Assembly (NCBI GenBank): GCA_002436205.1
Contig: DJKT01000036.1
Span: 1-7,337 of the forward strand
Origin: Candidatus Peribacter sp. UBA6535
GTDB lineage: Bacteria > Patescibacteriota > Gracilibacteria > Peribacterales > Peribacteraceae
DNA: 7,337 bases
Direction of reading: 5' to 3'
How positions within the stretch are numbered: the stretch's first letter is position 1; every line of letters begins with the position of its first letter. The position numbers and the translations under genes were made by a program. This document shows positions 1 through 5,115 of the stretch, piece by piece. The notes beneath the pieces were generated by a model. The model worked only from the letters and a program-made list of their open reading frames with translations, was not told the DNA's origin and did not search any database.

Positions 1-1511
1 TTGATGGAGATGCCCTGGCCTGCGGAGTTTGTAGTATTGGTATCCGTATCTGCAGTCCAGCTGAGATTTCCATTACTGTCTGTAGCGAGGATTTTTCCGG
101 AAGATGAACCATCTGAGGATGGGAAGACGTACGTGACACCATTGATTGCGACGGTAGAGTTGAGTGTTGTTGTCCCTTCGACGATCAATGCTCCAGATGT
201 CGTAAGTAATCCGAGGTTAAACAAATTTTGACCACTGGCATTTCCGGCAGCTAAGTTTCCAGAGCTTTCGAGAATCAAAGAGTTGTAGATTCCAAGTGTA
301 GGGCCATCTGCTCCATCCGCACCGGTAGCTCCTGTAGCTCCCGTTGCACCATCCGCTCCTGCGGACCCTGTACTTCCTCCTCCACCTCCACCTCCACCTC
401 CTCGCCCACTTCCTCCGCCACGACGACTGATGTAGCCCGACGGAAGCGACTGCACGTTTGTCTGATTGATAAATGTCCATTGTGGTGTGCCATCTACAAC
501 CATAAGTACTTGTCCATTGTCTCCACCACCAATGGCATTCCAAATGTTTGGAGCAGAAGCAAAGATAGGACCTGCGCTAATCACTGGCGCACCAGCATGT
601 GCGGTTTCTGAAACATAGCGATCTTCCTCCGGAACACGAGCAAGTCGCACCGAGCGACGGTCCGCAGCTCTCTTAAAGAGATCCGACATAATGCCCGCAC
701 GCGTATCCTGAGCGTGTCCACGAATCTGTGTCACAGCATTCTCCTGTCGCACAGTAGCACTTCCTAAACTCAGTACTCGGTCTCCGGTAACCTGCTCCAT
801 GACTTCGGTAGATGGTGCAGATGGCTTATATGCAATCGATGCAGTCAATGCCCGCATTTGACGCCGTCTTTCTGTCCTTTTGAGAAGATCTTCTGTAGAA
901 GTAGCAACAATCTTCTCGTATGCCACAGCAACTCCACGGGAAAAGGCAATATCTTCGCGCTGCATATACAACGGATACTTCTCATCTTTCACCATGGAAT
1001 ACACCACAGTCTGCATAGGAACTGTATGTGTAAATGTAGGATCACTTCTATCGAAAGGATCTACTGATGGATCCAAAGGAACATTAAGTGACTTTTGAAC
1101 ATTGGCATTGAGAAATTTAAGATCGTTGCTGGGCCTTGCAACGGCAAACAGAAGAAGTACTCCCATTGACGCTGTTGCCAGTGTGAGCATACGTCCCATG
1201 CGACGATCGTTTGACTGCCTCATTTCCGGCAATGGCTTTGCTCGATTTGCGATTGTACTCATGCTCGCACTAATGAGCCTGGCAGTTTGCGCTCGCGAAT
1301 ACCCAGTTTCATTTTGGATATACTTTCGAACGAGACCTTTCTCTGTCTTGGAGAGAAACTCATATCCGATATGCGAAAGAAGAGATTCTATCCACTGCTG
1401 TCTGAGTGATTTTTCGAAATGTGTCAGCGACCCAACTCCTGCAAAACCTTCGACCGCTTGGCGGATATTTTCGATGGATCCCGGGAGGAGATGAGTGACT
1501 TCTGGTGTCAT
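1..1511 (-). CDS. Membrane-anchored HTH / collagen-like / tail-fibre-like surface protein (C-terminus cut by window edge)
   Basis: An uninterrupted minus-strand frame of 503 codons runs from the ATG at 1511 off the left edge. An in-frame TAG at 1529-1527 and no other upstream start fix the N-terminus; no Shine-Dalgarno is visible. Order of parts: residues 1-100, charged and helical, with a helix-turn-helix-like stretch at about 57-85 (KTEKGLVRKYI, then TGYSRAQTARLI) that resembles the N-terminal region of integrase-type transposases; one transmembrane helix at about 106-125; a 200-residue polar region; GQVLMVVDGTPQWTF at 333-347; poly-Gly 371-379; seven collagen-like Gly-X-Y triplets at 382-403 (GAT/GAD); then a beta-rich, Thr/Ser/Asn-rich part with SSGKILATDSNGNLSWTAD at 470-488. 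The last motif is typical of fibre and adhesin repeats. I infer a cytosolic N-terminus and an external fibre. The exact role is unknown; adhesion or host attachment is plausible. Frame and architecture are confident, function is not. Confidence 0.85.
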   Translation of the reverse strand, partial: MTPEVTHLLPGSIENIRQAVEGFAGVGSLTHFEKSLRQQWIESLLSHIGYEFLSKTEKGLVRKYIQNETGYSRAQTARLISASMSTIANRAKPLPEMRQSNDRRMGRMLTLATASMGVLLLFAVARPSNDLKFLNANVQKSLNVPLDPSVDPFDRSDPTFTHTVPMQTVVYSMVKDEKYPLYMQREDIAFSRGVAVAYEKIVATSTEDLLKRTERRRQMRALTASIAYKPSAPSTEVMEQVTGDRVLSLGSATVRQENAVTQIRGHAQDTRAGIMSDLFKRAADRRSVRLARVPEEDRYVSETAHAGAPVISAGPIFASAPNIWNAIGGGDNGQVLMVVDGTPQWTFINQTNVQSLPSGYISRRGGGSGRGGGGGGGGGSTGSAGADGATGATGATGADGADGPTLGIYNSLILESSGNLAAGNASGQNLFNLGLLTTSGALIVEGTTTLNSTVAINGVTYVFPSSDGSSSGKILATDSNGNLSWTADTDTNTTNSAGQGISI

Positions 1512-1528
1512 TTGTTGTTTGTGTGACT

Positions 1529-1545
1529 ATGAGCCTCAGGCTCAT
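1529..1545. promoter_or_regulatory. 17-bp perfect palindrome (operator or leader hairpin candidate)
   Basis: ATGAGCCT-C-AGGCTCAT has 8-nt arms around a single central base. It lies in the predicted leader of the left gene, 17 bp before its start codon, and about 20 bp downstream of the predicted transcription start. As DNA it is a good two-fold symmetric protein site. As RNA it could form a 7-bp stem with a 3-nt loop. There is no U-tract after it, so it is not a standard terminator. Its half-site recurs at 1618-1627. Confidence 0.55.
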
Positions 1546-1570
1546 TACGTTTGTTTTGATATATCATCTA

Positions 1571-1599
1571 ATTATAGCGGAAAAACGGCATTTTCTCAA
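1571..1599 (-). promoter_or_regulatory. Sigma70-type promoter for the HTH/fibre gene
   Basis: On the minus strand TTGAGA (1599-1594) is followed after exactly 17 nt by a perfect TATAAT (1576-1571). Predicted transcription start is near 1564, giving a leader of about 53 nt before the ATG at 1511. The leader contains the 17-bp palindrome at 1529-1545. This is the best promoter match seen in the window. Confidence 0.8.
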
Positions 1600-1617
1600 T
1601 ATGTGATTTCATCCGAA

Positions 1618-1627
1618 AATGAGCCTG
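1618..1627 (-). repeat. Copy of the 10-mer CAGGCTCATT (possible operator half-site)
   Basis: CAGGCTCATT occurs on the minus strand here, on the plus strand at 1537-1546 (the right arm of the palindrome), and on the minus strand at 1272-1281 inside the HTH-coding part of the left gene. This copy lies between the two divergent promoters, about 15 bp upstream of the TTGACA at 1643. The grouping suggests a regulator site, perhaps for the adjacent HTH protein, but that is inference. Confidence 0.4.
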
Positions 1628-1642
1628 AAACCGTTGCAATAT

Positions 1643-1671
1643 TTGACAATTATCCCCTCTCACATAGATGT
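1643..1671 (+). promoter_or_regulatory. Candidate upstream promoter for purC
   Basis: A perfect TTGACA -35 (1643-1648) is followed by only weak -10 candidates (TAGATG at 1665-1670 or AGATGT at 1666-1671, spacers of 16-17). It would give a leader of about 40 nt before the purC ATG at 1721. It competes with the TATGAT box at 1707 as the purC promoter. Confidence 0.35.
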
Positions 1672-1706
1672 AAAGCAGCCTATTTCCCTCACCGCAAAAA
1701 TTGATC

Positions 1707-1712
1707 TATGAT
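1707..1712 (+). promoter_or_regulatory. -10 box (TATGAT) placed for a leaderless purC mRNA
   Basis: TATGAT ends 8 nt before the purC ATG (1721), which puts the expected transcription start at or within two bases of the start codon. The -35 region 17 nt upstream (around 1684-1689, TTCCCT) is poor. No ribosome binding site lies between the box and the ATG. tpiA shows exactly the same 8-nt spacing. Confidence 0.45.
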
Positions 1713-1720
1713 CTAGCCAT

Positions 1721-2710
1721 ATGACAACTACAGCTACAACCTCATCGGCTCTAGAGCCCTTTCTTTCAACCACCCTAGAAACCACAGATTTTAAGAATCT
1801 GGGAGAAAAATATGGTGGAAAAGTACGTGATGTGTACTTCCAAAAAGACCAAAAACAGCGTATTTTGATCGCTACAGATAGACAATCTGCCTTTGATATC
1901 AACTGGACTACCATCCCTCTAAAAGGTCAAGTTTTGACCCAAATCAGCGCCTGGTGGTTTGATCAAATAGCCGACATCATGCCAACACAGGTTATTGCGA
2001 GCCCTGACCCTAACGTAATGGTTGTCAAAGACCTCAAAATGGTTCCTGTTGAGATAGTAGTTCGAGCGTATTTAACAGGCTCCAGCAAGACTGCCGTATG
2101 GGTCAATTACGACAATGGCGTCCGAAACTACTGTGGAAACACGCTTCCCGAGGGAATGGTAAAGAATCAGAAGTTTGATGACATCATTTCGACGCCAACC
2201 ACTAAAGGTGAAGACGATGAATTAATCAACAAAAATGGTATATTTGAACAAAATCTATCTACACCTGAGCAATGGGAAGAGATTGAAGAAAAGGCATTTG
2301 CCGTATTCCGTAGAGGACAAGAACTGGCAGATAAACATGGATTGATTCTCGTCGATACTAAATATGAAATGGGCTACGACGAGGAGGGAAATCTGACAAT
2401 TGCTGATGAAGTTCATACACCAGATTCCTCCAGGTACTGGGTAAAAGAGACGTATCAGGAACGCTTTGATGCGGGACAAGAGCCGGAAAGTTTGGATAAG
2501 GAGTTCTTCCGATTGTGGCTTCGTAAGCAGGGATTTGAATACGGAGATAAGTCCACATGGCCGGAAATCACAGACGAAGTACGTATGATGCTCGGAGCAA
2601 AATACATTGATCTCTATGAAAAAATGACAGGTAAAGTTTTCTTATTGCCAAGTAAAGTTAACACGCTAGAACGTATTCAAGAGAACCTCACAGACTATCA
2701 AATAGGGTAA
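1721..2710 (+). CDS. purC: Phosphoribosylaminoimidazole-succinocarboxamide (SAICAR) synthase
   Basis: Ligates aspartate to CAIR using ATP to give SAICAR in de novo purine synthesis; cytosolic. The 329-residue product is of the longer form, near the size of yeast Ade1 (about 306) rather than the ~240-residue short bacterial form. Family motifs in order: GGKVRDVY at 32-39 (nucleotide loop), TDRQSAFD at 52-59, VEIVVRAYLTGS at 110-121, LILVDTKYEMGYD at 208-220 and IADEVHTPDSSRYW at 227-240. The usual GSGWK after LTG is replaced by GSSKTAVW. It starts at the ATG 8 nt after a TATGAT box, with no Shine-Dalgarno. It is divergent from the HTH/fibre gene and ends 3 bp from the stop of the convergent DUF192 gene. 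No other purine gene is visible. The identification is firm. Confidence 0.96.
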   Translation: MTTTATTSSALEPFLSTTLETTDFKNLGEKYGGKVRDVYFQKDQKQRILIATDRQSAFDINWTTIPLKGQVLTQISAWWFDQIADIMPTQVIASPDPNVMVVKDLKMVPVEIVVRAYLTGSSKTAVWVNYDNGVRNYCGNTLPEGMVKNQKFDDIISTPTTKGEDDELINKNGIFEQNLSTPEQWEEIEEKAFAVFRRGQELADKHGLILVDTKYEMGYDEEGNLTIADEVHTPDSSRYWVKETYQERFDAGQEPESLDKEFFRLWLRKQGFEYGDKSTWPEITDEVRMMLGAKYIDLYEKMTGKVFLLPSKVNTLERIQENLTDYQIG

Positions 2711-2713
2711 TTT

Positions 2714-3169
2714 CTACTCTACTGGAAGAGCAATTCTCCATCCCGGTCCAATACCATGGAGTTCGACGAAACCTTTTTTCACCTCAAGTGCAGTAGAAGA
2801 AGGTCCGGAAGACGTATAACGAAGACAAGGGTCTTCAGTGCATGGCAGCATAGAGTCTGCTCCGATAAACTGCCCTCTTCCATCAAAGAAGATGATATCT
2901 AATGGTATGACCGTATTTTTCATCCAAAAGGTCAATGGCTCTGCTTTATCGAACAAAAATAGCATTCCATGGTCTACTGCTATCGATTCTCTATTCATAA
3001 GCCCCTGAGACCGCTCTTCGGGGTCATCAGCAATCTCTACAGTAATAGAAACCGCTTGATCTTCGGGTCCTACAAGAGCAATTTTCTGTGGTCCTTCATT
3101 TTCTCCAGGAGAAAATGAACAAGCCGATAGCAGTGCAGCTAAACCGAAAAGTGGAATAAGAAATCTCAT
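2714..3169 (-). CDS. DUF192 family lipoprotein
   Basis: A 151-residue protein with a lipoprotein signal peptide: a hydrophobic stretch at 4-16 followed by the lipobox LSAC, with Cys17 as the lipidated residue. The mature part matches the DUF192 (PF02643) pattern: ERSQGLMNRESI at about 52-63, DHGMLFLF, then FWMKNTVIPLDIIFFDGRG, the family's most conserved block, and ALEVKKGF near the end. The biochemical function of DUF192 is not established, and the protein is expected on the outer face of the cytoplasmic membrane. It is the last gene of the rpiB-rpe operon. Its ATG overlaps the rpe stop as ATGA, so translation is probably coupled. A 3-bp gap separates its stop from that of purC. Confidence 0.92.
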   Translation of the reverse strand: MRFLIPLFGLAALLSACSFSPGENEGPQKIALVGPEDQAVSITVEIADDPEERSQGLMNRESIAVDHGMLFLFDKAEPLTFWMKNTVIPLDIIFFDGRGQFIGADSMLPCTEDPCLRYTSSGPSSTALEVKKGFVELHGIGPGWRIALPVE

Positions 3170-3813
3170 GAAGATCGAAGGGATGTGATGGCCATTGTAC
3201 GATCCTTAGCTCCGAAAATAAAGCTGCCTGAAACAAGGTTGTTTGCACCTGCCTTGATGCATTTAGGAGCTGTCTTCTCATCTATTCCTCCATCCATCTG
3301 AATCATAAGGTCTGGATAGGCAGCCCTAGCTGTTTGCACTTGGCTTAAGACGTGATCGATAAATTCCTGCCCTCCAAATCCCGGATGTACAGACATAACA
3401 AGAAGCAAATCAATACTCTTCAGTACATCCCCTACAGAATCAATAGATGTCTCCGGATTTATAGCAATACCTGCCGTTGCTCCACCGGAGCGAATTTTAT
3501 CCATGAGCTCTTTGCGCTCCTTAGTATCCTTCACTGCTTCTGCATGAAATGTAATATTCGCAGCACCGAGATCTAAAAATTCTTGCACACGATCTGCCGG
3601 ATTTTGCACCATTAGATGAATATCTAAAGGAAGATCTGTCTTCAGCCACTTAAGAACCGGTGCTCCAAAGCTTAAGTTCGGAACAAAATGTCCATCCATT
3701 ACGTCTACCTGTAGCCAATCAGCACTACCAGCTATGGAATCTACTTCCTCCTGCAGCTTGGAGAAATCTGCAGAGAGTATAGAGGGCGCTATGAGGATAG
3801 TTGATGTGATCAT
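3166..3813 (-). CDS. rpe: Ribulose-phosphate 3-epimerase
   Basis: Interconverts ribulose 5-phosphate and xylulose 5-phosphate in the non-oxidative pentose phosphate pathway; cytosolic TIM barrel. At 215 residues it is of normal length. Motifs: IAPSILSADF at 8-17, VDVMDGHFVPNLSFG at 36-50 (Asp37 metal ligand), DIHLMV at 64-69 (His66 metal ligand), MSVHPGFGGQ at 140-149, MDGGI at 173-177 (Asp174 catalytic/metal) and the phosphate-binding SGS at 195-197. The position that is usually His two residues before Asp37 (iHvDVMD) is Gln35, so one of the four classical metal ligands is replaced; the codon is CAG. The gene overlaps rpiB upstream and the DUF192 gene downstream by 4 bases each (ATGA), and no ribosome binding site is seen. 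The family is certain; the effect of Gln35 is unknown. Confidence 0.95.
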   Translation of the reverse strand: MITSTILIAPSILSADFSKLQEEVDSIAGSADWLQVDVMDGHFVPNLSFGAPVLKWLKTDLPLDIHLMVQNPADRVQEFLDLGAANITFHAEAVKDTKERKELMDKIRSGGATAGIAINPETSIDSVGDVLKSIDLLLVMSVHPGFGGQEFIDHVLSQVQTARAAYPDLMIQMDGGIDEKTAPKCIKAGANNLVSGSFIFGAKDRTMAITSLRSS

Positions 3814-4256
3814 ACGGAAGACTCTAGATCATTAACACGTCGTTCATGGCGGCTACCACCCTCGAAGTCTGTGGTTAAGAATATATCCACGAGATCTTTT
3901 GCCAGCTCTTCATCCAGCATTCTTCCGCCGAGACTCATAACGTTGGCATTATTATGTTCGCGTGCGAGCTTGGCTGTTTCTTTACTATAGCAAAGCGCAC
4001 AGCGAATTCCTGATACTTTGTTTGCAGCCATCACCTCACCATTACCGCTGCCACCAAAAACAATACCTGCGCAGTTATATTCCAGTACTGCAGCACACCC
4101 TTTACGTATGATTTCTGGGTAATCATCTCCATCGATGAGGTCTGGTTGTATATCCACAATATCAATGCCCTTCTCTGTCAGATAGGCCTTGATGGCTTCT
4201 TTAAGATCGAAACCGGCATGATCTGCTGCCAAGACGATATGTTTGGATTGTTCCAC
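3810..4256 (-). CDS. rpiB: Ribose-5-phosphate isomerase B (glutamate-type active site)
   Basis: Interconverts ribose 5-phosphate and ribulose 5-phosphate. I start it at the GTG at 4256, giving 148 residues, normal for RpiB. The longer frame from ATG 4301 adds 15 residues coded largely by promoter and repeat DNA. Motifs: ADHAGFDLKE at 11-20, DYPEI at 45-49, GIVFGGSGNGEVMAANKV at 64-81, GIRCAL at 83-88, AREHNNANVMSLGGRM at 98-113. The catalytic Cys of E. coli-type RpiB (CGTG) is replaced by Gly. The GGSGNGE motif with Glu74 matches the Mycobacterium tuberculosis type, where that Glu is the catalytic base. It is the first gene of the rpiB-rpe-DUF192 operon. A TATTAT box ends 6 nt before the GTG, so the mRNA may be leaderless. 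Confidence 0.93.
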   Translation of the reverse strand: MEQSKHIVLAADHAGFDLKEAIKAYLTEKGIDIVDIQPDLIDGDDYPEIIRKGCAAVLEYNCAGIVFGGSGNGEVMAANKVSGIRCALCYSKETAKLAREHNNANVMSLGGRMLDEELAKDLVDIFLTTDFEGGSRHERRVNDLESSV

Positions 4257-4262
4257 AGACAA

Positions 4263-4291
4263 ATAATAGTGGAATTTATTAGAGGAACCAA
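4263..4291 (-). promoter_or_regulatory. Promoter of the rpiB-rpe-DUF192 operon
   Basis: On the minus strand TTGGTT (4291-4286), a 17-nt spacer and TATTAT (4268-4263). The box ends 6 nt before the GTG at 4256, which makes the transcript leaderless or nearly so. It also falls inside the extra N-terminal sequence of the longer frame, and so argues for the GTG start. Confidence 0.6.
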
Positions 4292-4293
4292 GG

Positions 4294-4367
4294 TAAGTCA
4301 TTTGTCATTAGTAAATAGTCAATAGTGACTAATGACGATTGACTAATGACTATTCACCAATACTCAA
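4294..4367. repeat. Head-to-head array of heptanucleotide repeats (consensus TGACTAA)
   Basis: Read on the plus strand from 4326 the sequence falls into exact 7-nt units: TGACTAA, TGACGAT, TGACTAA, TGACTAT, then decayed TCACCAA and TACTCAA (to 4367). Read on the minus strand from 4321 down to 4294 it gives TGACTAT, TTACTAA, TGACAAA, TGACTTA. The two half-arrays point away from a centre near 4322-4326, between the divergent rpiB and tpiA promoters. GTCATTAGT (4304-4312) and ACTAATGAC (4328-4336) can pair as a 9-bp stem. The arrangement resembles short tandemly repeated heptamers known from cyanobacteria. The units are too short and continuous for a CRISPR. Confidence 0.75.
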
Positions 4368-4381
4368 TTACTCTCTATACT
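4353..4381 (+). promoter_or_regulatory. tpiA promoter, placed for a leaderless mRNA
   Basis: TTCACC (4353-4358, 4 of 6 matches to TTGACA), a 17-nt spacer and TATACT (4376-4381, 5 of 6). The -10 box ends 8 nt before the ATG at 4390, so transcription should begin at or next to the start codon. The -35 box lies in the decayed end of the heptamer array. Confidence 0.6.
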
Positions 4382-4389
4382 TGATCCAC

Positions 4390-5115
4390 ATGCGAAAATA
4401 TCTCATAGCCGCCAACTGGAAGATGAACAGTGCCCCCGAAGGTGCGTTTGATCCGGAGTCCCCCTATCAAACACATGCTGATGTGGACGTAGTAGTATTT
4501 CCAACGTATTTGGATCTACGAGACTGTATAGAGGCAAAGATACTTTCAGGTCCACAATATGGTCACGTAGAAGAGCACGGTGCGCATACCGGTGATGTCA
4601 GTCTCAAAATGTGTAAGGATCTTGGGTGTTTATACGCACTCTGTGGACATAGTGACCGAAGAGGAGAGCATGGTGAAACAAGTGAACAGGTAGCCGCTCA
4701 AGTCATCGCTGCACTCGAATGTGAATTGCACCCCATAGTTTGCCTCGGGGAAACGTTGAAAGAAAAGAAAGCGGGAAAAACCGAAGATGTCATCAAAGCC
4801 ATGATGGCTCCACTACCTCTGGAGTCCGATCTTACAATTGCGTACGAGCCTGTGTGGGCTATTTCTCGAGGAGATCCAAATACCCCAGCAGCAACACCCG
4901 AAGATGCTCAACAGATGCATGCACTTATACGATCGATGCTTCCTGATGACAGAAAAGAGCAAACCCGTATTCTCTACGGTGGATCGATGAAACTGGAAAA
5001 TGCCGAAGCGCTGCTAGGTCAAATAGATATTGATGGAGGACTTATTGGAGGAGCCTCTCTGAAACCCGATCAGTTTGCGTTGATCATCGAAGCTGCATCG
5101 AAGCTCTCAACTTAA
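4390..5115 (+). CDS. tpiA: Triose-phosphate isomerase
   Basis: Interconverts dihydroxyacetone phosphate and glyceraldehyde 3-phosphate; cytosolic TIM barrel. I start it at the ATG at 4390, giving MRKYLIAANWKMN and 241 residues, slightly short for the family. The upstream ATG at 4339 lies in the repeat array and would add 17 unrelated residues. Key residues are Asn9 and Lys11 (NWKMN), His87 (CGHSDRR), Glu153 (AYEPVWAI) and the phosphate loop at about 195-223 (ILYGGS, then GGLIGGASLK). The stretch after helix 1 is shortened, and the catalytic loop 6 hinge is unusual: AIGTGK-TATP of most TIMs is AISRGDPNTPAATP here (158-170), with about four extra residues. The gene is divergent from rpiB and its last 9 bp overlap the end of the convergent membrane-protein gene. 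Confidence 0.95.
   Translation: MRKYLIAANWKMNSAPEGAFDPESPYQTHADVDVVVFPTYLDLRDCIEAKILSGPQYGHVEEHGAHTGDVSLKMCKDLGCLYALCGHSDRRGEHGETSEQVAAQVIAALECELHPIVCLGETLKEKKAGKTEDVIKAMMAPLPLESDLTIAYEPVWAISRGDPNTPAATPEDAQQMHALIRSMLPDDRKEQTRILYGGSMKLENAEALLGQIDIDGGLIGGASLKPDQFALIIEAASKLST

Noticed and set aside
1..231. Plus-strand 76-residue frame at the left edge
   Set aside because: It is antisense to the long fibre-protein frame, which has clear Gly-X-Y and tail-fibre motifs, and it has no recognisable features.
217..543. Minus-strand 108- and 72-residue frames rich in Trp/Arg or Glu/Val
   Set aside because: These are the other reading frames of the poly-Gly and collagen-like repeat DNA; the correct frame is continuous from 1511 to 1.
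1102..1494. Plus-strand 130-residue frame
   Set aside because: Antisense to the HTH and transmembrane part of the left gene, with no start signal and no family resemblance.
3352..3576. Plus-strand 74-residue frame opposite rpe
   Set aside because: A shadow of the rpe coding strand, with no start signal or recognisable motif.
4257..4301. Longer rpiB start at ATG 4301
   Set aside because: The extra 15 residues have no counterpart in RpiB, are coded by promoter DNA (TTGGTT and TATTAT boxes), and the ATG itself comes from a TGACTTA repeat unit.
4294..4367. CRISPR array
   Set aside because: The units are 7 nt, continuous, degenerate and in two orientations, with no spacers.
4339..4389. Longer tpiA start at ATG 4339
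   Set aside because: The 17 extra residues are coded by the heptamer array and the -10 box; the family N-terminus begins at MRKYLIAANWKMN.
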